A stretch of DNA of 64,000 nucleotides from positions 116,655,922 through 116,719,921 of the forward strand of contig NC_083098.1 in NCBI RefSeq assembly GCF_949774975.1, given 5' to 3'. Below, one piece after another: positions 35,224 to 46,884 of this stretch (position 1 is its first letter; each line of letters starts with the position of its first letter). Source of the DNA: Lagenorhynchus albirostris (taxonomy: Eukaryota > Chordata > Mammalia > Artiodactyla > Delphinidae). The translations under genes were made by a program, and so were the position numbers. The notes under the pieces were generated by a model, which saw only the letters and a program-made list of their open reading frames with translations, was not told the DNA's origin and ran no database searches.

Positions 35224-35430
35224 GCTTCCCTGGTGGCGCAGTGATTGAGAGTCCGCCTGCCAATGCAGGGGACACGGGTTCGTGCCCCGGTCCGGGAAGA
35301 TCCCACATGCCGCGGAGCGGCTGGGCCCGTGAGCCATGGCTGCTGAGCCTGCGCGTCCGGAGCCTGTGCTCTGCAACGGGAGAGGCCACAACAGTGAGAG
35401 GCCCACGTACCGCAAAAAAAAAAAAAAAAA
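35224..35430 (+). mobile_element. CHR-type SINE, compact young form
   Basis: TSD aagaattacctcagg at 35209-35223 and aagaatcacctcagg at 35431-35445. Confidence 0.95.
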
Positions 35431-35445
35431 AAGAATCACCTCAGG

Positions 35446-35476
35446 GAGCTAAGCCCACGTGGTGTGGCAAAAAAAA
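35446..35476 (+). mobile_element. SINE tail fragment with a third TSD copy
   Basis: Only about 31 bp: gagctaagcccacgtggtgt followed by ggc and an A-run, resembling the 3' end of a short-form SINE. A third target copy, aagaatcacctcagg, follows at 35477-35491. Confidence 0.7.
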
Positions 35477-35610
35477 AAGAATCACCTCAGGCACTTACTT
35501 AACATGCTGTCAGGAATCCGTCCCCTGAAGATTCATTGAGTCATGGGTGGGCCCCACATGATGATGGTATTTAGCAAACTGGCTAGTTTGGGCAATGCTG
35601 CTCCAGGCTA

Positions 35611-35997
35611 ACCTCTGTGGGAATCAAGTCATTATCATGCAGGCCTCCTTTTTGCTGTTGCTGAATTTTCCAAGGCACCTGTTCCCACTACCCTCCAGGA
35701 GACTCTCAGAAATATATCTGCCATTTCTTATGTGGTCCCAACACTTACCCCTTTATGGTAGAAGTGAGGGTCAAAGAGTAAAAACAAAGCAAACTCAAAG
35801 TTAGCCAGTCAGGCATATACACAGACCCCAGAGGTTAGACCAGCCCTTACTTCTGATTCAAGTACTCTATTTCAACCAGCCAGATTCCCCCGACTGATGC
35901 ACCTTTGGTACTATTCTCTCGATCCCTTGGATGCCGACCACATAAAGACCACCTGGAGCCGTCGATATGACAGATCTCAATATTAAAATGGAAGGAG
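35611..35997. other. Unique DNA, no gene seen
   Basis: Nothing recognised. Confidence 0.4.
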
Positions 35998-36316
35998 GGA
36001 CTTCACTGGTGGCTCAGTGGTTAAGAATCCGCCTGCCAATGCAGGGGACACGGGTTGGAGCCCTGGTCTGGGAAGATCCCACATGCCGCGGAGCAACTAA
36101 GCCCGTGCGCCACAACTACTGAGACTGTACTCTAGAGCCCGTGAGCCACAACTACTGAAGCCTGCGCTGTAAGAGCCCGTGCTTCGCAACAAGAGAAGCC
36201 ACTGCAATGAGAAGCCAGTGCTCTGCAAAAGAGTAACTCCCGCTTGCTGCAACTGAAGAAAGCCCGCGTGCAGCAGTGAAGAGCCAATGCAGCCAAAAAT
36301 TAAAAATAAATACATA
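35998..36316 (+). mobile_element. CHR-type SINE, long form
   Basis: B box altered (gggttggagccctggtctg). The A-rich end (aaaaattaaaaataaataca) runs directly into L1 sequence, and no clear TSD is visible. Confidence 0.9.
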
Positions 36317-36358
36317 CGGCACTGGCACAACAGACACATAGCTCAATGGAACAGAATA
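36317..36358 (+). mobile_element. Short L1 ORF2 fragment fused to a SINE
   Basis: acggcactggcacaacagac then acatagctcaatggaacaga matches sense-strand L1 ORF2 in the region encoding 'TGTKTDIxLNGTE'-like residues. Only about 42 bp, with no A-tail. Confidence 0.75.
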
Positions 36359-36611
36359 GAGACCCTTTGCCTGTCTATTCCATCACTACTCCCATTCTCT
36401 GCGCCATGCCCAAGTGGCTGAGTGCTGCCAGAGAAAGCCACTCTTGGTATCACCATGGCCCCAACCGTGCCATCTGTCACATTTACAGAGTTTCTCTAGT
36501 CAGTTCATGTTCTTACTCTCCAGTGTGGTTACTTCAAACTTTTCCCATTCTCTCTAAAACCTCCCACGTCTTCCACTTCCTGTTCTCAGTTGATGATGTC
36601 ACTTTGCGCTC
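36359..36611. other. Unique or L2-like DNA
   Basis: gttacttcaaacttttccca suggests a worn L2 or LTR, not certain. Confidence 0.35.
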
Positions 36612-37141
36612 AGCAGAATGGGCCTCCCAAAGATGTCCATGCCCTAATCCCTAGAACCTGTGAATATGTTACATTACATGGCAAAAGGGACTTTGCAGAT
36701 GTAATTAAGATTATGGGTCTTACAATAGAAAAAGTATCCTGAATTATCCAGGTGGGCCCAATTTAATCACATGCTCCTTAAAAACAGAGAACTTTCTCCA
36801 GCGGAGGCAAAGAGATGTGGCAGAGAAGTAAGAAAGATTCCAGTTGTGAGAAGGATTCAACATGCTGTGGCTAGCTCTGGGACAGATGCCTCTGCTGCCA
36901 AAGGTGACCCCCCCCACCCCCCAGCTGACAGCCAGCAGGGAAATGGAAACCTTTGTTCCGCAAGCGGAAAGAACTAGATTCTGCTAATGACCTGAGGAGT
37001 TTGGAAGCCTGCCAGAACCTGCTGAAACTTGGAGCAGAGAAACCAACAGACCAGCACAGCTGTGAGCTAATACATTTGTGTTATTTCAAGCTAGTAAGTT
37101 TGCGATCATTTGTTACAGCAACAGTAGAAAACTAATACACA
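36612..37141 (+). mobile_element. MLT1-type LTR
   Basis: Marks: gatgtccatgccctaatccc, acatggcaaaagggactttg, cagatgtaattaagattatg, attatccaggtgggcccaat, ending agtagaaaactaatacaca. LTR only. Confidence 0.85.
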
Positions 37142-37187
37142 CCTCCTGACTCACAGAAAAATGGAAGCATCCAAAGGGGTGAGTTCA

Positions 37188-37409
37188 GGGCATCCCTGGT
37201 GGCGCAGTGGTTGAGAGTCCGCCTGCCGATGCAGGGGACACGGATTCGTGCCCCGGTCTGGGAAGATCCCACATGCCGCGGAGCGGCTGGGTCCGTGAGC
37301 CATGGCCGCTGAGCCTGCGCGTCCGGAGCCTGTGCTCCGCAACCGGAGAGGCCACAACAGTGAAAGGCCCGCGTACCGCAAAAACCCCCCAAAAAACAAA
37401 AATAAACAC
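37188..37409 (+). mobile_element. CHR-type SINE, compact young form
   Basis: TSD aaaggggtgagttca at 37173-37187 and 37410-37424, perfect. Tail is degenerate (cccccc and ataaacac). Confidence 0.95.
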
Positions 37410-37559
37410 AAAGGGGTGAGTTCAACTTTCTACACGCAGTCTACAAACATAATTGTGTCACTCCCATGCTTCTCTTTCTTCCTTTCCCCCTCTTGTTGTA
37501 TTGGACTAGCTGTTCTTTCTCATCTCCCAGGCCATTCCTTCCATCTGTTCTGAATACCA

Positions 37560-38164
37560 TCTCCTCTTGACTTCTGAACTTTGACTATTGATTATCCTCC
37601 CCGTTGTCTCCTTCCTCAACCCCCTGACTGATTCCTTCCCATCAGCAGTCAATTGTAGAAAGTTTTCCTCACCTCAGAAAGAAAACCTATACCATTAGCC
37701 CTCATTTCCCACCAACCCAAGTTTATTTTACAAATTTATTCTGATACTGCTTTAGCACCCCTTATAGATCAGCCCTCCAGGAAGACAGCTCACTGGCCTG
37801 CTGCTGAACCCAGCTCTTTTTCACTCCCACTCAACCAGGATTCCACTCAACATAGCATAACCGAACTCCCTCTGGCTAAGGCTAACAAAGACCTCTGTGT
37901 TACCAAATCCAATGGACTTTTACATCTTTATTTTACCTGCGCTCTCAGGAGCATTCGATATATTATAGATGGCCATTCTACCTTTCTCAAAAAGTCTTTT
38001 CCTTGTTATCCTGGATACTGCACTCTTCTGGTCTTCTTCCTATTGCTCTAGTTATGAATTTACAGCATCATCTGCAGTGTTCTTTACCAAACCTAAAATT
38101 TTGGGTTCTCTCTTAGACACTCTGTATGCTTTTTCCAGGCCGTCTCATTTTTTCCTATGGCTTG
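37560..38164 (+). mobile_element. L2 ORF2, left half, split by an L1
   Basis: Plus-strand L2 reverse-transcriptase region: ggctaaggctaacaaagacc, ttaccaaatccaatggactt, ctctcaggagcattcgatat (equivalent of the L2 'SAAFDTVDH' segment), ttttccaggccgtctcattt. Continues at 48965 beyond the large L1. Confidence 0.75.
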
Positions 38165-38355
38165 CTTTTTTTTTTTAATTGAGGTATAATTGATTTACAA
38201 TATTATATTAGTTTCAGGTGTACAGCACAGTGATTCACTATTTTTATAGCTTATACTCCATTTATAGTTATTATAAAATAGTTATTTATATAGTTATTAT
38301 AAAATTGGCTATATTCCCTGTGCTGTACAATATATCCTTGTTGCTTATGTATTTT

Positions 38356-38562
38356 TTTTTTTTTTTTTTTGCGGTACGCGTGCTTCTCACTGTTGCGGCC
38401 TCTCCCGTTGCGGAGCACAGGCTCCGGACGCGCAGGCTCAGTGGCCATGGCTCACGGGCCCAGTCGCTCCGCGGCATGTGGGATCTTCCCGAACCAGGGC
38501 ACAAACCTGTGTCCCCTGCATTGGCAGGCGGACTCTCAACCACTGCACCACCAGGGAAGCCC
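38356..38562 (-). mobile_element. CHR-type SINE, compact, in the L1 3' UTR
   Basis: TSD gcttatgtatttt at 38343-38355 and 38563-38575. Confidence 0.95.
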
Positions 38563-38746
38563 GCTTATGTATTTTGTACATAGTAGTTTGTATCTCTTAA
38601 TCCACTACTCCTATCTTGCCCCTATCCTTTCCCTCTCCACACTGGTAAACACAGTTTGTTCTCTATATAGACTATTTCTGTCTTGTTGTATTCATTCTTT
38701 TGTTTAAATTTTTAGATTCCACATTTCCACACATAAATGATAACAT

Positions 38747-38962
38747 TCAGTATTTGTCTTTCTGTATCTTACTTATTTTACTAAGCACAGTACCCTCCAG
38801 GTCCATCCCTGTTGCTGCAAATGGCAAAAGTTCATTCCTTTTAATAGCTGAGTAGTATTCCATTTTATATGTATACCACATCTTCTTTATCCATTCATCT
38901 GTTGATGGACACTTAGGTTGCTTTGATATCTTGGCAATTATAAATAATGCTGCTGTGAACAT
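38747..38962 (-). pseudogene. L1 ORF2 C-terminal remnant
   Basis: 71 residues open with the hallmark KQPKCPSTDEWIKKMWYTY and KMEYYSAIKRNE of the L1 ORF2p C-terminal region. It belongs to the large L1; the reading frame is interrupted elsewhere by stops and insertions. Confidence 0.85.
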
Positions 38963-39875
38963 TGGGGTGCGTGTATCTTTTCAAGTTAATGTTTTAATTT
39001 TCTTCAGATATATGCCCAGGAGTGGAATTGCTAGATCATACGGTAGTTCTAGTTTTAGCTTTTTGAGGACCCTCCATATTGTTTTCCACAGTGGCTGCAC
39101 CAGCTCACATTCCCACCAACTGTGTCCAAGGGGTCCCTTTCCTCCACATCCTCACCAACATTTTTTATTTGTGGTCTTTTTGATGACAGCCCTTCTGACA
39201 GGTGTGAGGTGATATCTCATTGTGGTTTCAGTTTGCATTTCTCCGATGATTAGTGATTTTGAGAATTGTTTCATGTGCCTGTTTGGCATTGGTATGTCTT
39301 CTTTGGAAAAACGTCTGTTCAGACCTTCTGCCCAGTTTTTTCTATTTCTGATATTCAGTACCATGAGCTGCTTAGATACTTTCAACATCAACCCCGTGTT
39401 GTTCAGATCACTTACAAATATTTTCTACCCTTCAGTATGTTGTCCTTTTGTTGTCAATTGTTTCCTTTGCTGTGCAAAAGCTTTTAAGTTTAATTAGGTC
39501 CCATTTGTTTACTTTTTCTTTTGTTTCATGTGCCTTAGGTGACAGATCCAAAAAAGTATTGCTACAATTTATGACAAAGACTGTTCTGCCTGTGTTTTTT
39601 TCTGGGTTTTATGCTTTCCAGTCTAACATTTAGGTCTTTAATCCATTTTGAGTTCATTTTTGTATATGGTATGAGAAAATGTTCTAATTTCATTCTTTTA
39701 CATGTAGCTGTCCAGTTTTCCCAGCGTCACTTATTGAAGAGACTGTCTTTCCTCCATTGTATATTCTTGCCTCCTTTGTCGTAGATAAGTTGACCATAAG
39801 ACGTGGGTTTATTTCTGGGGTCTCTATTCTGTTCCATTGATCTCTGTGTCTGTTGTGCCAGTACCATAGTGTTTT

Positions 39876-40175
39876 TTTGTTTTTAAAAAATTTATTTATT
39901 TATTTTTAATTTTTGGCTGCATTGGATCGCTGCTGCACACGGGCTTTCTTCAGTTACAGCAAATGGGAGCTACTCTTTGTTGTGGTGCGCAGGCTTCTCA
40001 TTGCAGTGGCTTCTCTTGTTGCAGAGCACAGGCTCTAATAGTGCAGACTTCAGCAGTTGTGGCTCACGGGCTTAGTTGCTCTGTGACATGTGGGATCTTC
40101 CCGGACCAGGGCTCAAACCCGTGTCCCCTGCACTGGCAGGCAGATTCTTAACCACCGCACCACCAGGGAAGCCCC
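39876..40175 (-). mobile_element. CHR-type SINE, long form, in L1 ORF2
   Basis: TSD agtaccatagtgtttt at 39860-39875 and agtaccatactgtttt at 40176-40191, one change. Confidence 0.93.
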
Positions 40176-40500
40176 AGTACCATACTGTTTTGATTGATGT
40201 AGCTTTGTAGTATAGTCTGAAGTCAGGCAGCATGATACTTCCAGCTCTGTTCTTCTTTCTCAAGATTGTTTTGACTATTCGGGATCTTTTGTGCTTCCAT
40301 ACACATTTTAAAATTATTTTTTCTAGATCTCTGATAAATGCCATTGGTATTTTGAAAGGGGTTGCAATGAATCTGTAGATTGCCTTGGGTAGCTACTATG
40401 GTCATTTTAACAATTATTAATTTTTCTAATCCATGAACACAATGTATCTTTCCAGCCGTTTGTGTTGTCTTCAATTTCTTTCATCAGTATCTTACAGGTT

Positions 40501-40617
40501 TTTTTTTTTGGCCACACTGCATGGCATGCAGGATCTTAGTTCCCTGGCCAGGGATCAAACCCTTGCCCCCTGCATTGGGAGCATGGAGTCTTAACCACTG
40601 GACCACCAGGGAAGTCC
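40501..40617 (-). mobile_element. CHR-related SINE, short form, in L1 ORF2
   Basis: Host atcttacaggttt before and atcttaagtttt after. B box gggatcaaacccttgccc. Confidence 0.9.
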
Positions 40618-40919
40618 CATCTTAAGTTTTCTAAGTACAGTTAGATTTATTCCTAGGTATTTTATTCTTTTTGATGAGATTGTAAATGGGATTATTTCCT
40701 TAATTTCTCTTTCTTGTAGTTGTTAGTTTTAGAAATGCAACTGATTTCTGCATATTAATTTTGTATCCTAAATTTTACTGAATTCATTGATGAGCTCTAG
40801 TATTTTTTTGGTGGCATCTTGATGATTTTCTGTGTATAGTATCATGTCATCTGCAGTGACCGTTTTACTTCTTCCTTCCTAATTTTGATTCCTTTTTTTA
40901 AAAAAAAATTACAGTTACC

Positions 40920-41262
40920 CTGGGCTTCCCTGGTGGTGCAGTGGTTGAGAATCTGCCTGCCAATGCAGGGGACACAGGTTTGGCCCCTGGTCCGGGAAGA
41001 TCCCACATGCAGTGGAGCAACTAAGCCTGTGTGCCACAACTACTGAGCCTATGAGCCACAACTCTAGAGCCCATGATCCACAACTACTGAGCTCGTGTGC
41101 TGCAACTACTGAAGCCCGTGTGCCTAGAGCCCATGCTCCGCAACAAGAGAAGCCACCGCAATGAGAAGCCCATGCACTGCAATGAAGAGTAGCCCCCGTT
41201 AGCCACAACTAGAGAAAGCCCACGCGCAGCCAACAAAGACACAATGGAGCCAAAAAAAAAAA
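40920..41262 (+). mobile_element. CHR-type SINE, long form
   Basis: Target aaaaattacagtt before and aaaaattacaattt after. Confidence 0.92.
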
Positions 41263-41446
41263 ATTACAATTTCCTTTATTGCTGTTTGCTTTGATTATTG
41301 TATCACTTAGCTATTGCTGCATAACGAGTGTCCTTAATTCAAATGGTTTAATATAATGCCTTTATTTTTTTTAGTTTTTATTGAAGTGTAGTTGATTTAC
41401 AGTTTTACAATGTTGTGCTAGTTTCATGTGTACAGCAAAGCAATTC

Positions 41447-41452
<6 letters not shown>

Positions 41453-41483
<31 letters not shown>
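41453..41483. repeat. (TG)n microsatellite
   Basis: About 15 TG units inside an L1 3' UTR, a known place for such runs. Confidence 0.9.
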
Positions 41484-41484
<1 letters not shown>

Positions 41485-41569
41485 TATATATAGTCTTTTT
41501 TAGATTTTCTTTCATTATAGGTTATCACAAGATAATGAGTATAGTTCCCTGTGTATACAGTAGATCCTT

Positions 41570-41872
41570 TATTTATTTATTTATTTATTTTTGGCTACAT
41601 TGGGTCTTCATTGCTCTTTGTTGTGGTGCATGTGCTGTCATTGTGGTGGCTTCTCTTATTGTGGAGCATGGGCTCTAGGGGCGTGAGCTTCAGGAGTTGC
41701 AGCACGTGGGCTCAGTAGCTGTGGCTTGCGGCTCTAGATCGCAGCCTTGGTAGTTATGGCACACGGGCTTAGTTGCTCCGCGGCATGTGGGATCTTCCCA
41801 GACCAGGGCTCGAACCCATGTCCCCTGCACTGGCAGGCAGACTCTTAACCACTGTGCCACCAGGGAAGTCCC
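41570..41872 (-). mobile_element. CHR-type SINE, long form, in an L1 3' end
   Basis: TSD tacagtagatcctt at 41556-41569 and 41873-41886, perfect. Confidence 0.95.
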
Positions 41873-42649
41873 TACAGTAGATCCTTGTTGGTTATCTATT
41901 TTATATATAGTAGTGTGTATATTTTCAATTTGGATTCCTTCTATTTCTTTTTTTTTGTCTGGTTGCTGTGGCTAGGACTTCTAATACTATGTTGAATAAA
42001 AATAGTGAAAGTGGGCATCCTTGTCTTGTTCTTGTTCTTAGAGGAAAAGCTTTCAGCTTTTCACTGTTAAGTATCATGTTAACTGTCAGCTTATCATATA
42101 TGGCCTTTATTATGTTGAGTTATGTTCTCTATATACCACTTTGTGTAGAGTATGTGTGTGTGTGTATGTGTAGAGTTTTTATCATAAATCGATGTAGAAT
42201 TTTTTCAAAAATTTTTTCTGCATCTACTGAGATGATCATATGATTTTTATTCTTAACTTTATTAATGTGGTGTATCACATTGATTTATTTGCAGATACTG
42301 AACCATTCTTGCATCCCTGAGATAAATCCCACTTGATCATGGTGTATTAGCCTTTTAATGTATTGTTGGATTTGGTTTGCTAATATTTTGTTGAGAATTT
42401 TTGCATCTGTGTTCATCAGTGATATTGGCCTGTAATTTTCTTTCTTTTTTTTTGATATCTTTGTTTGATTTTGGTTATCAGGGTGATGCTGGTCTCGTAG
42501 AATAAGTTTGGAAGCATTCCTTCCTCTACAATTTTTCTACAGTTGTTTGGAATAGTTTGAGAAAAATAGGGTTAACTCTTCTGTAAATGCTTGGGAGAAT
42601 TCACCTGTGAAGCCATCTAGCCTTGGACTTTTGTTTGGGAGTTGTTTTT

Positions 42650-43332
42650 TAATTGGAGTATAGTTGCTTTACAATGTTGTGTTAGCTTCTACTGCACTGC
42701 AAAATGAATCAGCCATATATATACATATATCCCCTCCCTTTTGGATTACCCTCCCATTTAGGATACCACAGTGCATTAAGTAGAGTTCCCTGTGCTATAC
42801 AGTATGTTCCCATCAGTTGTCTATTTAATACATAGCATCAATAGCATATATGTGTCAATCCCAATCTCCCAATTCCTCCCATCCCACCCCTTTCCCCCTT
42901 GGTATCCATACATTTGTTCTCTGTGTCCACGTCTCTATTTCTGCTTGGCAAATAAGGTCATCTATGCCATTTTACTAGATTCCACATATATGCATTAATA
43001 TACAATATTTGTTTTTCTCTTTCTGACTTACTTCACTCTGTATGATACTCTCTAGGTCCATCCACGTCTCTACAAATGACCCAATTTCATTCCTTTTTAT
43101 GGCTGAGTAATATTCCATTGTATATATGTACCACATCTTCTTTATCCATTCCTCTGTTGATGGACATTTAGGTTGCTTCCATGTCCTGGCTTTTATAAAT
43201 AGGGCTGCTATGAACATTGTAGTGCATGTATCTTTTTGAATTATGGATTTCTCTGGGTATATGCCCAGTAGTGGGCCTGCTGGGTCATAGTGTAGTTCTA
43301 TTTTTAGTTTTTTAAGGAACCTCCATACTGTT
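42650..43332 (-). mobile_element. Second L1 3' end nested in L1 ORF2
   Basis: Host ttgtttgggagttgtttttt (42631) recurs as ttgttgggagttttt (43333). Contains the 3' UTR (aattggagtatagttgcttt) and ORF2 C-terminus: 80 open residues at 42975-43217 with KQPKCPSTEEWIKKMWYIYT and MEYYSAIKRNE. Confidence 0.88.
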
Positions 43333-43345
43333 TTGTTGGGAGTTT

Positions 43346-43531
43346 TTAAATTACTGATTCAATTTCATTACTGGTAATTGGTCTGTTCATATTGTCTATT
43401 TCTTCCTGATTCAGTCTTGGGAGATTGTACATTTCTAGGAATTTGTCCATTTCTTCTAGGTGGTCCATTTTATTGGCATACAGTTGTTCATAGTAATCTC
43501 TTATGATGCTTTGTGTTTCTGTGGTGTCCAT
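43346..43531 (-). pseudogene. L1 ORF2 linker remnant
   Basis: 61 open residues, including SIIRDYYEQLYANKMDHLEE and MDKFLEMYNLPRLNQEEIDN, the segment between endonuclease and RT of ORF2p in the large L1. Confidence 0.85.
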
Positions 43532-43654
43532 TGTAATTTCTCCTTTTTCATTTCTGATTTTATTGATTTGGGCCCTCTTTTTGTCTTGATGAGTCCAGCT
43601 AAAGGTTTGTCAATTTTATGTTTTCAAAGAACCAGCTCTTAGTTTTACTGATCT

Positions 43655-43930
<276 letters not shown>

Positions 43931-44165
43931 GTCTCTATTTCATTAATTTCTGCTTTGATCTCTATGATTTCTTTCCTTCCACTAACTTTGTGTTTGTTCT
44001 TTTTCTAATTAATTTACGTGTAGAGTTAGGTTATTTATTTGAGATTTTTCTTGTTTCCTGAGGTAGGCTTGTATCACTATAAACTTCCCTATTAGAACTG
44101 CTTTTGCTGCATTCCATAGATTTAGGATTATTGTGTTTTCATTTTCATTTGTCTCTAGGTATTAT

Positions 44166-44373
44166 TTTTTCTTTTTTTTTTTGCCGTACACGGGCCTCTC
44201 ACTGCTGTGGCCTCTCCCGTTGCGGAGCACAGGCTCCGGACACGCAGGCTCAGCAGCCATGGCTCACAGGCCCAGCCGCTCCACAACATGTGGGATCTTC
44301 CCAGACCGGGGCACGAACCCGTGTCCCGTGCATCGGCAGGTGGACTCTCAACCACTGCGCCACCAGGGAAGCC
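44166..44373 (-). mobile_element. CHR-type SINE, compact, in L1 ORF2
   Basis: Host ctctaggtatt at 44153-44163 and from 44374. Confidence 0.94.
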
Positions 44374-44625
44374 CTCTAGGTATTTTTTTATTTCTTGTTT
44401 GATTCCTTCAGTGATTCATTGGTTGTTTAGTAGCATATTGTTTAGCTTCCATGTGTTTTTGTTATCTACATTTTTTTTGTTATTTTTAGTTGATTTCTAG
44501 TCTCATCCCGTTGTGGTTGGAAAAAATGTTTGGTATAATTTAAATTTTCTAGTATGTGATCTGCCCTGGAGAATGTCCCATGTGCACTTGAAAAGAATGT
44601 GTATTCTGCTGCGTTGGGATGGAAT

Positions 44626-44686
<61 letters not shown>
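44626..44686. repeat. (TA)n microsatellite
   Basis: About 29 TA units in the endonuclease region of the large L1. Confidence 0.95.
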
Positions 44687-44689
<3 letters not shown>

Positions 44690-44694
44690 TTGTT

Positions 44695-44901
44695 TTATGT
44701 GTCCTTATTGATTTTTTTCTGTCTGGATGATCTGTCCATTGATGTAAGTGGGGTGTTAAATTCCTCTCCTATTATTGCTTTGCCATTGATTTCTCCCTTT
44801 ATGTCTGTTAATATTTGCCTTATGTGTTTATGTGCTCCTAACTTGGGTGCATACATATTTACAATTGTTATATATTCTTCTTGGATTGATCCCTTGAACA
44901 T
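44695..44901 (-). pseudogene. L1 ORF2 endonuclease remnant
   Basis: 68 open residues: TIVNMYAPKLGAHKHIRQIL and IIGEEFNTPLTSMDRSSRQK. In active L1 the second segment carries GDFN, whose Asp is a catalytic residue of the APE-like nuclease; here it reads GEEFN by alignment, so that Asp is Glu. It is also separated from the RT by insertions. Confidence 0.8.
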
Positions 44902-44956
44902 TATGTGATGTCTTTCTTTGTCTCTTGTTACAGTCTTCGTTTAAAAGTCTATTTTG

Positions 44957-45166
44957 GGGCTTCCCTGGTGGTGCAGTGGTTGAGAGTCCGCCTGCCGATG
45001 CAGGGGACACAGGTTCGTGCCCCGGACCGGGAAGATCCCGCATGCCTCAGAGCGACTGGGCCCGTGAGCCATGGCCGCTGAGCCTGCGCATACGGAGCCT
45101 GTGCTCCGCAACGGGAGAGGCCACAACAGTGAGAGGCCCGTGTACCGCAAAAACAAACAAACAAAT
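44957..45166 (+). mobile_element. CHR-type SINE, compact, in the L1 endonuclease region
   Basis: TSD aaaagtctattttg at 44943-44956 and 45167-45180, perfect. Tail has (CAAA)n. Confidence 0.96.
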
Positions 45167-45748
45167 AAAAGTCTATTTTGTCTTGATATAAATATTGCTA
45201 CCCTGACTTTCTTTTGATTTCCATTTGCATATTGCATCTTTTTCCATCCCTTCCCTTTCAGTCTCTGTGTGTCTTTAGATCTGAAGTGAGTCTCTTGTAG
45301 GCAGCATATAGATAGGTCTTGCTTTTTTTATCCATTCAGTCACCCTAAGTTTTTTGTTTGTTTGTGTTTTAGAATTCTCACTTCTCTTTAATCACTGAGT
45401 TTCAGATTTTACAAATAATCTTAGAACAATTCAGGTAACTAAGGTTTTGGGGGGAAACAGTTCTTACTTGTACATGAAAAACTACTACATGCTACATTTT
45501 TCTGTAAATAACTCCATTGGCTGGATTAACAAACATTGTCACAGAAACACAGAATTTTTTTAAAGCCATAGATCACTGTGTATATATTCACAAAAAGCCA
45601 TAAACAAACGTGCATTTCTCCTTACTAAGAGCACTTAATTAGATGTTTGAACATTAAGGCAGTGATGATTCTAAAACATAATGAAATTCTAAGTTAAGCC
45701 TTTATGTTTATTTTGAAACCTATATTCATAGGCAACTGTGACCAAAGC

Positions 45749-45756
<8 letters not shown>

Positions 45757-45779
<23 letters not shown>

Positions 45780-45972
45780 GGTGGTATGCGGGCCTCTCAC
45801 TGTTGTGGCCTCTCCCGTCGCGGAGCACAGGCTCCGGACGCGCAGGCTCAGCGGCCATGGCTCACGGGCCCAGCCGCTTCACGGCATGTGGGATCTTCCT
45901 GGACCGGGGCACGAACCTGCGTCCCCTGCATCGGCAGGCGGACTCTCAACCACTGTGCCACCAGGGAAGCCC
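45757..45972 (-). mobile_element. CHR-type SINE, compact, in the retrocopy
   Basis: TSD caaagcaaactttt at 45743-45756 and 45973-45986, perfect. Confidence 0.96.
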
Positions 45973-46662
45973 CAAAGCAAACTTTTATCTACCAGGTTGA
46001 GTTCACCTGCCCAGGGCATGTTATTTATCCACTACCAAAAATTCTTCTACAGGATAGGAATTAGTAGAGACACCATTGATGTACTTTAATGAATTATTAG
46101 TCCCCTCAGGTTTTATTTTGAGGATTTAGCTTTCAGCAGCATAAGCATGTGCCACAGAAGGAACAGAGCATTTTTCTGGGTAAACTTAGAAAAATATACA
46201 GACCGCACTGATTTTTACTTGCTTGAAATTTGGCCAACAGTCAAGAACTCAGAATCTCCTAAATACAGAAAACCCCAAAAGCATGCTTCACCACACACCC
46301 ATCTCAAAACATAGATGTTCTTGATTGTTGAAGCACTTGGTCTTCACCTCATTTTCTTTGAAGACTGTTTGGTATTACCCTCTCTAAACAAACAAAGCAA
46401 CAAAATGCAGAATACGATATTTTAGATGGATCCATTCTATAATTGCTACCCTCAAGGCACAGATACTATCCTTGCTAGACCAATGTGTTTCCTCATTTAA
46501 GGAAAAAAACGAGAGGTGGATGAAAGGAAGATTCACTTTAAATAGTTGTTGATTGCACTCTTGCCCTATGAAGCTTATGCAAAGTGTTTATATTTAGTGG
46601 GGAATGTCCTTTTCTCCTTATGTTATTTTTTTTAACATTTAGAGAGACAAAACTCAGACTCA

Positions 46663-46884
46663 GGGCTTCCCTGGTGGCGCAGTGGTTGAGAGTCCCCCTG
46701 CTGATGCAGGGGACACGGGTTCGTGCCCCGGTCTGGGAAGATCCCACGTGCCGCGGAGCGGCTGGGCCGGTGAGCCATGGCCGCTGAGCCTGCACGTCCG
46801 GAGCCTGTGCTCCACAAACGGGAGAGGCCACAACAGTGAGAGGCCTGCGTACCGCAAAAAAAAAAAAAAAAAAAAAAAAACCCC
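46663..46884 (+). mobile_element. CHR-type SINE, compact, in the retrocopy
   Basis: Target aaaactcagact before (46650) and aaaactcaggct after (46887). Long A-tail interrupted by cccc. Confidence 0.94.

Larger units (their letters stand above)
35166..35610. mobile_element. MER5-like hAT relic split by SINE sequence
   Basis: Host sequence reads cctcagcataagaattacct then, after the insertions, cacttacttaacatgctgtc and gtgggccccacatgatgatg, the layout of MER5-type elements. Confidence 0.6.
41368..41920 (-). mobile_element. L1 3' end with a (TG)n tract
   Basis: ttattgaagtgtagttgatt, ttcatgtgtacagcaaagca, the TG repeat at 41453-41483, atgagtatagttccctgtgt and, past the SINE, ttatatatagtagtgtgtat. 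Confidence 0.85.
40893..41925. mobile_element. Composite insertion in L1 RT region
   Basis: Host taattttgattcctt (near 40883) recurs as caatttggattcctt (near 41926), marking one roughly 1.0 kb insertion made of a SINE, about 100 bp of an unassigned repeat (ttagctattgctgcataacg), and an L1 3' end holding another SINE. Confidence 0.65.

Noticed and set aside
45704..46089. Open frames of 98-108 residues in the retrocopy region
   Set aside because: They are translations of the compact SINE at 45757-45972.
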